Assembly (NCBI RefSeq): GCF_003008555.2 | Contig: NZ_CP027665.1 | Span: forward strand, 3,100,001-3,164,000 | Direction of reading: 5' to 3' | Source: Pukyongiella litopenaei | GTDB lineage: Bacteria; Pseudomonadota; Alphaproteobacteria; Rhodobacterales; Rhodobacteraceae | DNA: 64,000 nt | Part shown: piece after piece, positions 19,396 through 28,233 of the stretch | Layout: every line of letters starts with the position of its first letter | Numbering within the stretch: position 1 is the first letter of the stretch | Made by a program: the position numbers and the translations under genes | The notes under the pieces: model-generated | The model's database searches: none | The model's input: the letters and a program-made list of their open reading frames with translations, nothing else | What the model was told of the DNA's origin: nothing

Positions 19396-20898
19396 GTGTC
19401 ATACGAGATGATCGCCCTGTTCATGTTCGCGCTGATGATGCTGATGCTGTTCACCGGCCAGCGCGTCTTTGCCGCCATCGGAGGCGTCGCCGCCGTTTCG
19501 GCGCTGATGCTCTGGGGGACCGGCGGCACGGATATCCCGTTCTCGGCGGCGATGAAGCTGATGAAATGGTATCCGCTGCTGACCCTGCCGATGTTCATTT
19601 TCATGGGCTACGTCCTGAGCGAAAGCCGCATCGCGGATGACCTCTATCGCATGTTCCATGTCTGGATGGGGCCGGTTTCGGGCGGGCTGGCGATCGGCAC
19701 GATCGGGCTGATGGTGCTGATCTCGGCGATGAACGGGCTCAGCGTGGCGGGCATGGCTATCGGCGCCACCATCGCGCTGCCCGAACTGCTGCGCCGGGGC
19801 TATGACAAGCGCATGGTGACGGGGGTGATCCAGGCCGGATCGAGCCTCGGCATCCTGGTGCCGCCCTCGGTGGTGCTGGTGCTTTATGCGATGATCGCGC
19901 GCCAGCCGGTCGGGCAGCTATGGCTGGCGGGGGTGGTGCCGGGGCTGTTGATGGCCGCGCTGTTCATCCTCTACATCGCCATCCGCTGCAGGTTGAACCC
20001 GGCGCTGGGGCCGGTCATGCCGCGCGTGGACCTGGCCGAATACGACCGGGTGTCCGAGCATCCGCTGCGGCTGAATTTCATCGTGCTGGCGGCGGTGGTG
20101 GCGATCCCGCTGGTGGTCTGGGCCGGGCTGTTGCCGCCCAAGTCGGCGCTGGGCGCGGCGCTGGGCGCGGGCGCGCTGGCCTTCCTGCTGCGCCGCCACC
20201 CGGCCGTATACAAGGATCTGTTCCTGAAGGAAAAACACCGGCTGCTGTTTTCCGGCGTGCTGCCGCTGGTGATCTTTGCCGCGATGATGGTGCCCTTCGT
20301 GAACGGCTGGACCTCGCTGGTCGAAAGCTCGGCCATCGGTGCGATGACCGCCTTCCTGGCCGCCGTGCTGAAGGGTCGGATGAACCGCGACGTGTTCGAA
20401 ACCTCGGTACGGCAGACCCTGGCGATTTCCTGCATGTTCATGTGGATCATCCTCGCCGCGCTGGGGTTCGGGGCGGTGTTCGACGGGCTGGGCGCGGTCA
20501 AGGCCATCGACGACCTGTTCACCGAGCGGCTGGGGCTGGACCCGTGGATGATCCTGATCCTGATGCAGCTGTCATTCCTGCTGATGGGCACGTTTCTCGA
20601 CGACACCGCCATGCTGGTGATCGTGGCACCGCTCTATGTGCCGCTGGTCAAGGCGCTGGGCTTCGACCTGATCTGGTATGGCGTGCTCTACACCATCACC
20701 ACCCAGATCGCCTATATGACGCCGCCTTTCGGCTACAACCTGTTCCTGATGCGCGCCATGGCGCCGCCCGACATCACGTTGCGCGACATCTACGGCTCGA
20801 TCGCGCCCTTTGTCGGCGTGATGGTGCTGGCGCTGGCGCTGATCATGGCATTCCCGCAGATCGCGCTTTGGCTGCCGGAGACCGTCTATGGCAAATGA
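19396..20898 (+). CDS. dctM: TRAP transporter large permease (DctM)
   Basis: This 500-residue DctM-family permease starts at GTG 19396, three bases after dctQ. It has about twelve to thirteen membrane segments and family phrases such as PMFIFMGYVLSESRIADDLY, AGSSLGILVPPSVVLVLYAMIA, LLMGTFLDDTAMLVIVAPL and IAYMTPPFGYNLFLMRA. It is longer than the classic C4-dicarboxylate DctM (about 430) and resembles the larger subgroup linked to mannitol/chloroaromatic-type substrates. The substrate is not readable. Confidence 0.94.
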   Translation: MSYEMIALFMFALMMLMLFTGQRVFAAIGGVAAVSALMLWGTGGTDIPFSAAMKLMKWYPLLTLPMFIFMGYVLSESRIADDLYRMFHVWMGPVSGGLAIGTIGLMVLISAMNGLSVAGMAIGATIALPELLRRGYDKRMVTGVIQAGSSLGILVPPSVVLVLYAMIARQPVGQLWLAGVVPGLLMAALFILYIAIRCRLNPALGPVMPRVDLAEYDRVSEHPLRLNFIVLAAVVAIPLVVWAGLLPPKSALGAALGAGALAFLLRRHPAVYKDLFLKEKHRLLFSGVLPLVIFAAMMVPFVNGWTSLVESSAIGAMTAFLAAVLKGRMNRDVFETSVRQTLAISCMFMWIILAALGFGAVFDGLGAVKAIDDLFTERLGLDPWMILILMQLSFLLMGTFLDDTAMLVIVAPLYVPLVKALGFDLIWYGVLYTITTQIAYMTPPFGYNLFLMRAMAPPDITLRDIYGSIAPFVGVMVLALALIMAFPQIALWLPETVYGK

Positions 20899-21625
20899 GG
20901 CCGCCACCCTGACGCCGCTGGGCGCCGAGATCTGGATCGCCGATGGCCCGGTCATCGATTTCTACCGGATCCCGTTCCCGACCCGGATGACCGTCATCCG
21001 GCTGGCGAGCGGCGATCTCTTCCTGCATTCGCCGATCGCCTTTTCGGCGGGTCTGGCCGCAGAACTGGACGCGCTGGGGCCGGTCCGGCACCTCGTGTCG
21101 CCGAACTGGATCCACTATGCCTATATCGGCGACTGGGCCGCACGGTATCCGGACGCGATCTGCTGGGCCTCGCCCGGCGTGCGGGACCGCGCCGCGAGCC
21201 GCGGGGTCGAGATCGCGTTCGACCGCGACCTGGGCGACGACGCGGCAGGGGACTGGGCCGGGGACATCGACCAGTTGATCGTGCATGGCAGCAAGGCGCA
21301 TACCGAGGTGGTGTTCTTCCACCGCAAGAGCCGGACGCTGGTGCTGACCGACCTGATCGAAAACATGCATGCCGGGGATCTGCCGCGCTGGGTGCGGCCG
21401 CTTGCGCGTTTGGGGGGCATCCTGGCCCCCAACGGAAAGATGCCGCTGGACATCTGGATGTCCTTTGCCGGCAACCGGGACAAGCTGCGCGCCGCGCTGG
21501 CCCGGATGCTGGACTGGCAACCCGACATCGTCGTGCTCGCGCATGGCGACATCCTTCGCGAGAATGTGCCACAACGGCTCCGGGAAGGATTCAGAGGGCT
21601 GTCGCCGACGGGGCACAGCCATTGA
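20888..21625 (+). CDS. DUF4336 domain protein
   Basis: The 245-residue product overlaps the dctM stop by 11 bases, so it belongs to the same operon. It matches the DUF4336 family, which has a metallo-beta-lactamase-like outline: WIADGPVIDFYRIPFPTRMTVIRL, then SPIAFSAGLAAELDALGPVRHLVSPNWIHYAYIGDW, and a late DIVVLAHGDIL. It has no signal peptide. The family's function is not established. Its place between permease and binding-protein genes suggests that it processes the imported compound. Confidence 0.85.
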   Translation: MANEAATLTPLGAEIWIADGPVIDFYRIPFPTRMTVIRLASGDLFLHSPIAFSAGLAAELDALGPVRHLVSPNWIHYAYIGDWAARYPDAICWASPGVRDRAASRGVEIAFDRDLGDDAAGDWAGDIDQLIVHGSKAHTEVVFFHRKSRTLVLTDLIENMHAGDLPRWVRPLARLGGILAPNGKMPLDIWMSFAGNRDKLRAALARMLDWQPDIVVLAHGDILRENVPQRLREGFRGLSPTGHSH

Positions 21626-21653
21626 ACAGGTTCAACAGAGGAGACTGAAAGAC

Positions 21654-22688
21654 ATGACAACACGTCGTAATTTCCTGAAGACCTCGGCGCTGGGCGCCGC
21701 GGCCGCGCCGCTGGCCACCCCGGCCATCGCACAGGACAAGATCACCTGGCGGATGCAGACCTATGCCGGTCCCGCACTGGCCGCCCATGTAATCGATCCC
21801 GCGATCGAGATGTTCAACAAGATCGCCGGCGACCGGATGCAGATCGAACTGTTCTATGCCGACCAGCTGGTGCCCACGGGCGAGCTGTTCCGCGCGATGC
21901 AGAAAGGCACCATCGACGCGGTGCAGTCGGATGACGATTCGATGGCCTCGCCCACCGAGGTGACGGTGTTCGGCGGCTATTTCCCGTTCGCCTCGCGCTA
22001 TTCGCTGGATGTGCCGGTGCTGTTCAACCAATACGGCCTGAACGCGATCTGGGACGAGGAATACTCCAAGGTCGGGGTGAAACATATCTCGGCCGGCGCC
22101 TGGGACCCGTGCCATTTCGCCACCAAGGACCCGATCAACAGCCTCGCCGACCTGCAGGGCAAGCGGGTGTTCACCTTCCCCACGGCAGGGCGGTTCTTGA
22201 GCCAGTTCGGCGTGGTGCCGGTCACGCTGCCCTGGGAAGACATCGAGGTCGCGGTGCAGACCGGCGAGCTGGACGGCATCGCCTGGTCGGGGATCACCGA
22301 GGATTACACGGTCGGTTGGGCCGACGTGACCAACTATTTCCTCACCAACAACATCTCGGGTGCCTGGGCCGGGTCGTTCTTTGCCAATATGGATCGCTGG
22401 AACGAACTGCCCGAGGATCTGCAGACCCTGTTCCGGGTCTGCTGCGACCAGTCGCATTACTACCGCCAGTGGTGGTACTGGGGCGGCGAAGCCAGCCTGC
22501 GCGTGAACGGCGACAAGATGCAGCTGACCTCGATCCCCGACGCCGAATGGGCGCAGGTCGAGCAAGCCGCCACCAAGTTCTGGGACGAGATCGCCGCGGA
22601 ATCCGAGGTCAAGGCCAAGGTGGTGGAGGTGTTCAAGCAGTATAACGCCGACATGGCCAAGGCCGGGCGGCCCTATCGCTACGGCTGA
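21654..22688 (+). CDS. dctP: TRAP transporter substrate-binding protein (DctP family)
   Basis: I place the start at ATG 21654, after AGAGGAGA. The 344-residue product begins MTTRRNFLKTSALGAAAAPLATPAIAQ, a twin-arginine (Tat) signal, so it is probably exported folded. The mature part has the DctP pattern (MFNKIAGDRMQIELFYADQLVPTGELFRAMQKGTIDAVQ). The arrangement resembles Tat-exported TRAP binding proteins of the alpha-keto acid/lactate type. It closes the transport operon and is followed by a strong terminator. Confidence 0.93.
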   Translation: MTTRRNFLKTSALGAAAAPLATPAIAQDKITWRMQTYAGPALAAHVIDPAIEMFNKIAGDRMQIELFYADQLVPTGELFRAMQKGTIDAVQSDDDSMASPTEVTVFGGYFPFASRYSLDVPVLFNQYGLNAIWDEEYSKVGVKHISAGAWDPCHFATKDPINSLADLQGKRVFTFPTAGRFLSQFGVVPVTLPWEDIEVAVQTGELDGIAWSGITEDYTVGWADVTNYFLTNNISGAWAGSFFANMDRWNELPEDLQTLFRVCCDQSHYYRQWWYWGGEASLRVNGDKMQLTSIPDAEWAQVEQAATKFWDEIAAESEVKAKVVEVFKQYNADMAKAGRPYRYG

Positions 22689-22708
22689 ACCCGGCCGCAA
22701 TGAACGCG

Positions 22709-22741
22709 ATTTGGCCCGCCATCCCGCGCGGGCCAAATTTC
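22709..22741 (+). terminator. Intrinsic terminator after dctP
   Basis: A perfect 11-base inverted repeat, ATTTGGCCCGC (22709-22719) and GCGGGCCAAAT (22728-22738), with an 8-base loop ends in TTT. It separates the amidohydrolase/TRAP operon from the glutamine-synthetase-like gene. Confidence 0.8.
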
Positions 22742-22802
22742 TGCACGAAACTTGTGCCGGACCTTTCGGAAACAGTCCGGCCGCCAATGTCAGAGGTTGC
22801 GC

Positions 22803-24158
22803 ATGCTCAAGCTGGACACGCTGAAAAAACAGGTCGCCGAGGGCACCGTCGATACCGTCCTGGTCTGCCTGGTGGACATGCAGGGGCGGCTTCTGGGCAA
22901 GCGGTTTCACGCGCAGAATTTCATCGACCATGGCTGGGAGGAAACCCATTGCTGCAACTACCTGCTGGCCACCGACCTGGAGATGGCGACGCCTGACGGG
23001 TATGCGGCGACCAGCTGGCAGGCGGGCTATGGCGATTACATGATGAAACCGGACCTCGCCACGCTGCGCCCGCTGCCCTGGCTCGAAGGCTCGGTGATGG
23101 TGCTGTGCGACGTGCTCGATCATCACAGCCACGAACCGGTCCCGCACAGCCCGCGGCAGGTGCTCAAGGCGCAGATCGCGCGGGCCGAGGCGCTGGGCCT
23201 GACCCCGATGATGGCCACCGAGATCGAGTTCTTCCTGTTCGAGCAGAGCTATGACGAGATCCGCAAGGGCGGGTTCCGCGACCTGGTGCCGATCTCGGGC
23301 TATAACGAGGATTACCACATCTTCCAGACCACCAAGGAAGAGGCGGTGATGCGCCCGCTGCGCAACCATCTGTTCGCGGCGGGCATCCCGGTGGAAAACA
23401 CCAAGGGCGAGGCCGAAACCGGGCAGGGGGAACTGAACATCCGCTATGCGGATGCGCTGGGCTGCGCCGATCATCACACCATCTCGAAACATGCGATCAA
23501 GGAAATCGCCTGGGCGCAGGGGCGGGCGGCGTCCTTCCTGCCGAAATGGCATCACGACAAGGTGGGCTCGGCCAGCCATGTGCACCTGTCGCTGTGGCGC
23601 GGCAGCGAGGCCATGTTCCACGACCCCGACTCCCCCCATGGCATGTCGGAGCTGATGCGCCAATTCTGTGCGGGCATGATCAGCCATGCGCCCGAATACA
23701 CGTTTTTCCTGGCGCCCTATGTGAACAGCTACAAACGTTTCGTCAAAGGCACCTTCGCGCCGACGAAAACGGTGTGGTCGGTGGACAACCGCACCGCCGG
23801 GTTCCGCCTATGCGGCGAAGGCACCCGGGCGGTGCGGATGGAATGCCGGATCGGCGGGTCGGACCTGAACCCCTATCTCGCGCAGGCCGCGCTGATCGCC
23901 GCCGGGCTGAAAGGGATCGAGGACAAGATGGACCTGGCCCCGCCCACCGCCGGCGACATCTACGAGGATGCGCAGGCCGGCGAGATCCCGCACACGCTGC
24001 GCGACGCGACCGAAACGCTGCGCAATTCGGCGATGCTGCGCGCGGCGATGGGCGACGCGGTGGTGGATCACTACACCCGCTGCGCCGAATGGGAGCAGCA
24101 AGAATTCGACCGCGTGGTGACCGACTGGGAAATCGCGCGCGGATTCGAACGCGCCTGA
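22803..24158 (+). CDS. Glutamine synthetase-like ligase (probable gamma-glutamyl-amine synthetase)
   Basis: The start ATG 22803 follows CAGAGG. The 451-residue product has the GS fold: beta-grasp N-terminus (VDTVLVCLVDMQGRLLGKRF), then MMATEIEFFLFE (Glu metal ligands), GQGELNIRYADALGCADHHTISKHAIKEIA, SASHVHLSLW (His) and RMECRIGGSDLNPYLAQAALIAAGLKGI. Length and sequence fit the PuuA/IpuC/GlnA4-type branch, which joins glutamate to an amine using ATP, rather than assimilatory GlnA. It is followed by an aldehyde dehydrogenase and an iron alcohol dehydrogenase, which would suit a substrate with both an amino and a hydroxyl group. The amine substrate is inferred. Confidence 0.88.
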   Translation: MLKLDTLKKQVAEGTVDTVLVCLVDMQGRLLGKRFHAQNFIDHGWEETHCCNYLLATDLEMATPDGYAATSWQAGYGDYMMKPDLATLRPLPWLEGSVMVLCDVLDHHSHEPVPHSPRQVLKAQIARAEALGLTPMMATEIEFFLFEQSYDEIRKGGFRDLVPISGYNEDYHIFQTTKEEAVMRPLRNHLFAAGIPVENTKGEAETGQGELNIRYADALGCADHHTISKHAIKEIAWAQGRAASFLPKWHHDKVGSASHVHLSLWRGSEAMFHDPDSPHGMSELMRQFCAGMISHAPEYTFFLAPYVNSYKRFVKGTFAPTKTVWSVDNRTAGFRLCGEGTRAVRMECRIGGSDLNPYLAQAALIAAGLKGIEDKMDLAPPTAGDIYEDAQAGEIPHTLRDATETLRNSAMLRAAMGDAVVDHYTRCAEWEQQEFDRVVTDWEIARGFERA

Positions 24159-24243
24159 TGCGGCAAAGCGGGCTGGCGAATCTGTCGCGCCGGCACTAAC
24201 GCGGACACCGGAACGGATAACCCTGGCTGAAACGGAACTGGCC

Positions 24244-25620
24244 ATGACCAAGACAACCAAATGTATCTCGCCGATCGACGGATCGGTCTATCTGGAACGG
24301 CCGGTGCTGTCGCTGACGCAGGCCACCGATGCCGCCGCGGATGTGCGCGCCGCGCAACCGGCATGGGCGGCCCGGACGCTTTCCGAGCGCATCGAGTTGG
24401 TGCGCGCGGCGGTGGCCGAGGTGGGCCGGACCACCGACCGCATGGCGGTGGAACTGGCGCACCAGATGGGCCGCCCGGTGCGCTATGGCGGCGAATTCGG
24501 CGGGTTCGAGGAACGCGCGGCCTATATGGCCGGGGTCGCCGAAACCGCGCTGGCGCCGATCACGATCGAGGACAGCGATGCCTTTTTGCGCCAGATCACC
24601 CGCGAACCGCATGGCGTGGTGCTGGTGGTGGCGCCGTGGAACTATCCCTACATGACCGCGATCAACACCGTGGCCCCGGCGCTGATCGCCGGGAACACGG
24701 TGATCCTGAAACACGCGGCCCAGACCCTGCAGGTCGGCGAACGCATGGCCGAGGCGTTCCACGCCGCCGGTATCCCCGCCGAGGTGTTCCGGAACATGGT
24801 GCTGGATCACGACACCACCTCGGCGCTGATCTCGGGCCGGCATGTGGATTTCGTGAACTTCACCGGGTCGGTCGCGGGCGGGCAGGCGATGGAACGCGCC
24901 GCCGCCGGAACCTTCATTCCCGTTTCCACCGAACTGGGTGGCAAGGATCCCGGCTATGTGCGCGCCGATGCCGATCTGGACGCGGCGGTGGACACGCTGA
25001 TCGACGGGGCGATGTTCAATTCGGGTCAGTGCTGCTGCGGGATCGAACGGATCTATGTCCATGACAGCCTGTTCAACGCCTTCGTGGAAAAGGCGGTGGC
25101 GCTGGTCAGGGGCTACAAGCTCGGCAATCCGCTGGACCCCGACACCACCATCGGCCCGATGGCGCATGTGCGGTTCGCAAAACTGGCGCGCGACCAGATC
25201 GAGGACGCGGTGGCCAAGGGCGCGATGGCGCATATCGACGCCTTTCCCGAAGATGACGGCGGCGCCTACCTGACGCCCCAGGTCCTGACCAACGTTACCC
25301 ACGAGATGGACGTGATGCGCGAGGAAACCTTTGGTCCGGTCGTCGGCATCATGCCGGTGCATGACGACGAAGAAGCCATCGCGCTGATGAATGACAGCCG
25401 GTTCGGCCTGACCGCCAGCATCTGGACCCGCGACACCGATGCCGCCGCCGCCATCGGCGCGCGGTTGCAGACCGGCACCGTGTTCATGAACCGCTGCGAC
25501 TATCTCGACCCGGCGCTGTGCTGGACCGGCTGCAAGGACACCGGGCGCGGCGCCGGCCTGTCGGTGCTGGGCTTCCAGGCCCTGACCCGTCCCAAATCCT
25601 ACCACCTGAAGAAGGCGTGA
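24244..25620 (+). CDS. NAD(P)-dependent aldehyde dehydrogenase
   Basis: This 458-residue ALDH-superfamily enzyme has VAPWNYPYMTAINTVAPALIAGNTVILKHA (cofactor site), NFTGSVAGGQAMERAA, the general base region STELGGKDPGYV, and the nucleophile in FNSGQCCCGIERIYV, where the second of three cysteines is the usual catalytic one. EETFGPVVGIMPV closes the active-site region. It starts 85 bases after the glutamine-synthetase-like gene and ends 4 bases before the alcohol dehydrogenase start. It probably oxidises the aldehyde made by that dehydrogenase. Confidence 0.93.
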   Translation: MTKTTKCISPIDGSVYLERPVLSLTQATDAAADVRAAQPAWAARTLSERIELVRAAVAEVGRTTDRMAVELAHQMGRPVRYGGEFGGFEERAAYMAGVAETALAPITIEDSDAFLRQITREPHGVVLVVAPWNYPYMTAINTVAPALIAGNTVILKHAAQTLQVGERMAEAFHAAGIPAEVFRNMVLDHDTTSALISGRHVDFVNFTGSVAGGQAMERAAAGTFIPVSTELGGKDPGYVRADADLDAAVDTLIDGAMFNSGQCCCGIERIYVHDSLFNAFVEKAVALVRGYKLGNPLDPDTTIGPMAHVRFAKLARDQIEDAVAKGAMAHIDAFPEDDGGAYLTPQVLTNVTHEMDVMREETFGPVVGIMPVHDDEEAIALMNDSRFGLTASIWTRDTDAAAAIGARLQTGTVFMNRCDYLDPALCWTGCKDTGRGAGLSVLGFQALTRPKSYHLKKA

Positions 25621-25624
25621 GCCC

Positions 25625-26770
25625 ATGAACCTGACCGGAAACTGGTCCTACCCGACCGCGACCCGCTTTGGCGCGGGCCGCATTGCCGAGATTGCCGAGG
25701 CCTGCGCCGCCGCCGGCATCGCCAAACCGCTGCTGGTCACCGACAAGGGGCTGGCGGATATGGAGATCACCGCCCGCACGCTGGACCTGCTGGACGCGGC
25801 CGGGCTGGGCCGGGCGATGTTCTCGGAGGTGGACCCGAACCCGAATGACGACAATGTCGCGGCCGGGCTCGAGGTCTATCGCGCCGGCGGGTTCGACGGG
25901 GTCGTGGCCTTTGGCGGCGGCTCGGGGCTGGACCTGGGCAAGGTGCTGGCCTTCATGGCGGGGCAGACCCGTCCGCTGTGGGATTTCGAGGATATCGGCG
26001 ACTGGTGGACACGCGCCGACCCGGCGGGCATCCACCCGATCGTGGCGGTGCCGACCACGGCCGGAACCGGCTCCGAGGTCGGCCGCGCGGGCGTGATCAC
26101 CAATTCCGCCACCCATGAGAAAAAGATCATCTTCCACCCGAAGATGCTGCCCGCGCAGGTGATCTGCGACCCGGAACTGACCGTGGGGATGCCGAAATTC
26201 ATCACCGCGGGCACCGGGCTCGACGCCTTTGCCCATTGCGTCGAGGCCTTCTGTTCGCCGCATTACCACCCGATGAGCCAGGGCATCGCGCTGGAAGGGA
26301 TGCGGCTGGTCAGGGACTACCTGCCGCGCGCCTATGCGGATGGCACCGATATCGAGGCGCGGGCGCATATGATGAGCGCGGCGGCGATGGGGGCCACGGC
26401 GTTCCAGAAGGGGCTGGGGGCGATCCACGCGCTGTCCCACCCGGTCGGCGCGCATCACCACACCCATCACGGCACCACCAACGCGGTCTGTATGCCCGCG
26501 GTGCTGCGCTTCAACGCACCGGCGGCGGCGGACGTGCTGGCGCGCGCGGCGGCCTATCTGGGCATAGATGGCGGCTTTGACGGGTTCTGCGCCTATGTGG
26601 ACGACCTGAACGCGTCGCTGGGCATCCCCGGGACGCTGACCGAACTGGGCGTGGAAAACCCCGATCTCGACGTTCTGGTGCGCGATGCGCTGAACGATCC
26701 CTCGGTCGGGGGCAACCCGGTCGCGATGACCCCGGAAAACACCCGCGCGTTGTTCGAGGCCTGCCTGTAG
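25625..26770 (+). CDS. Iron-containing alcohol dehydrogenase (group III)
   Basis: The 381-residue product has the N-terminal NAD-binding half with GGGSGLDLGKVLAFM and PTTAGTGSEVG. The metal-binding half has GLDAFAHCVEAFCSPHYHPMS and ALSHPVGAHHHTHHGTTNAVCMP, which hold the Asp/His ligands of Fe-ADH enzymes. It would oxidise a primary alcohol to the aldehyde taken by the preceding ALDH. It is the last gene of the GS-like/ALDH/ADH set and is convergent with idi. Confidence 0.93.
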   Translation: MNLTGNWSYPTATRFGAGRIAEIAEACAAAGIAKPLLVTDKGLADMEITARTLDLLDAAGLGRAMFSEVDPNPNDDNVAAGLEVYRAGGFDGVVAFGGGSGLDLGKVLAFMAGQTRPLWDFEDIGDWWTRADPAGIHPIVAVPTTAGTGSEVGRAGVITNSATHEKKIIFHPKMLPAQVICDPELTVGMPKFITAGTGLDAFAHCVEAFCSPHYHPMSQGIALEGMRLVRDYLPRAYADGTDIEARAHMMSAAAMGATAFQKGLGAIHALSHPVGAHHHTHHGTTNAVCMPAVLRFNAPAAADVLARAAAYLGIDGGFDGFCAYVDDLNASLGIPGTLTELGVENPDLDVLVRDALNDPSVGGNPVAMTPENTRALFEACL

Positions 26771-26784
26771 CCGGTCAGACCGGG

Positions 26785-26808
26785 GGCCGGGGCATCAGCC
26801 CCGGCCTT
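26785..26808. terminator. Hairpin between convergent adh and idi
   Basis: GGCCGGGG (26785-26792) and CCCCGGCC (26799-26806) form an 8-base stem with a 6-base loop, overlapping the end of idi. The T-run is only TT, so termination strength is doubtful; position between convergent genes supports a bidirectional role. Confidence 0.4.
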
Positions 26809-27346
26809 GCCCGGCCAGCGCGGATCCGAGGATCTCGTCCGCGTGGTCGCGCAGATAGATGCGCAGCCAGGGCGTGAACAGGTCCGGGGTGGCGGCGATC
26901 TCGTCGCGCAGCGTGGGCAGGGGGCACCAGCGGGTGGCCATCACCTCATCGGGGTCGGGCCGCAGGGCCAGATCGCCCGACACCCGGGCGACAAAGACCT
27001 CGACCTCTTCGTGCTCCGTCAGCCCGCCGCCCACGTCGGCGCGATACTCCAGCCCGTGCCGGCGCTGCAGGTCCAGCCCCTCGATCCCCAGTTCCTCGCG
27101 CAGGCGGCGGTGGGCGCAGTCGCGGGCGGTCTCGTCCCACAGCGGATGGGTGCAACAGGTGTTCGCCCACAGGCCCGGCGTGTGGTATTTCCCCAGCGCC
27201 CGGCGCTGCAGCAGGATCTCGTCGCCACGCAGCACGAAGACCGACACCGCCTTGTGGCGCAGCGCCCGCAGGTGCACGGCCAGTTTCTCGACCGGGACGA
27301 GCCGGTTTTCGACCCAGGCGGGGATCATTTGTTCGGTGACGGACAT
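26795..27346 (-). CDS. idi: Isopentenyl-diphosphate delta-isomerase, type 1
   Basis: This 183-residue Nudix-fold enzyme interconverts isopentenyl and dimethylallyl diphosphate in isoprenoid synthesis. The signature ANTCCTHPLWDETARDCAHRRLREELGI holds the catalytic Cys (residue 64 or 65) and the Nudix-like helix, and GLTEHEEVEVFVA holds the catalytic Glu. KYHTPGLW is also typical. It stands alone, without photosynthesis or carotenoid genes nearby. Confidence 0.95.
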   Translation of the reverse strand: MSVTEQMIPAWVENRLVPVEKLAVHLRALRHKAVSVFVLRGDEILLQRRALGKYHTPGLWANTCCTHPLWDETARDCAHRRLREELGIEGLDLQRRHGLEYRADVGGGLTEHEEVEVFVARVSGDLALRPDPDEVMATRWCPLPTLRDEIAATPDLFTPWLRIYLRDHADEILGSALAGQGRG

Positions 27347-27405
27347 CGATGCGGTTCCTGCAAATTCGCGCCGGTTTAAACGCAGGCGCCGCCGTATGCA
27401 ATCCC

Positions 27406-27441
27406 GGCCCGGCCCGGCCCGGCCCAGTCAGCCAGTCAGCC
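27406..27441. repeat. Short tandem repeats: four GGCCC units then two AGTCAGCC units
   Basis: Four perfect GGCCC units (27406-27425) run straight into two perfect AGTCAGCC units (27426-27441). The second block contains the stop codon and last codons of the alpha/beta hydrolase gene. Slippage here could alter that protein's tail. Confidence 0.7.
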
Positions 27442-28233
27442 GCTCAGCGCGTCGATGAACATGGTCAGGTGGTCTGTGACCGCGTGCGGTGCATCCCAGT
27501 GGATCGAATGGCCCGCATCGGCGATCAGGTGCACGGGGACGTCCCCCAGCGCCGCCAGAGCCGCGCGGGCCGGCGCCTCGGGGATCAGCAGGTCGCGGCC
27601 GCCGAGGATCGCCTGCGCGGGGTGGGCCACCCGCAGGCCGGAGGGATCGAACCGGTCCAGCGCGCGCAGCTGGTGGTCCATCGCGTCGGCCGATTGGCCA
27701 TGGGGATAGACCAGCGCCGCCGCGGCCGCCGCATCGAGCGCGGCGGGATCGTCGAAGGCCGCCGGGTCGAACAGCCAGGGGTAGAGCGCGCGCAGCCAGG
27801 TATCGGGCGGCGCGTCAGAACGGCGGATCGCGACCAGGTTCCGGAAGATGGCGCTGTTGCGCTGCAGCCGCATCGGCGCCGAAGCCGCCAGCGTCAGCGA
27901 GGCCACGGCCTCCGGGGCGTCCATGCCCAGTTGCAGCGCGATCAGCCCGCCCATGGAATGGCTCAGGACATGGGCCGGGCCCAGCCCCAGATGGGCCAGC
28001 AGCGCCGCGCAATCGGCGGCGTTGATCGCGGGGCCGGTGGGAGCCTCCCACGGCGTGGTGCGTCCGGTTGAACGGTTGTCGGGGCGGATCACGGTGAACC
28101 GGGGTTCGAGCAGGGGCAGCAGCGGCAGCCAGCTGGCGCTGTCGCTGGCCATGCCCGCGATCAGCAGCAGCGGCGGGCCGTTACCGCCGATCTCGTAATG
28201 CAGCGTCACGTCGGCGAGCCGCAGGCCGGGCAT
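27436..28233 (-). CDS. Alpha/beta hydrolase
   Basis: The 265-residue product is a classic alpha/beta hydrolase with an oxyanion-hole segment PPLLLIAGMASDSASWLP. The nucleophile elbow reads SHSMGG (Ser within GxSxG where the first Gly is Ser), with a probable acid residue in LGGRDLLIPEA and the catalytic His in IADAGHSIHWDAP. It resembles 3-oxoadipate enol-lactonase-like esterases, but the substrate is unknown. Its ATG overlaps the stop of the P1 peptidase gene by one base, so the two form an operon. Confidence 0.85.
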   Translation of the reverse strand: MPGLRLADVTLHYEIGGNGPPLLLIAGMASDSASWLPLLPLLEPRFTVIRPDNRSTGRTTPWEAPTGPAINAADCAALLAHLGLGPAHVLSHSMGGLIALQLGMDAPEAVASLTLAASAPMRLQRNSAIFRNLVAIRRSDAPPDTWLRALYPWLFDPAAFDDPAALDAAAAAALVYPHGQSADAMDHQLRALDRFDPSGLRVAHPAQAILGGRDLLIPEAPARAALAALGDVPVHLIADAGHSIHWDAPHAVTDHLTMFIDALSG

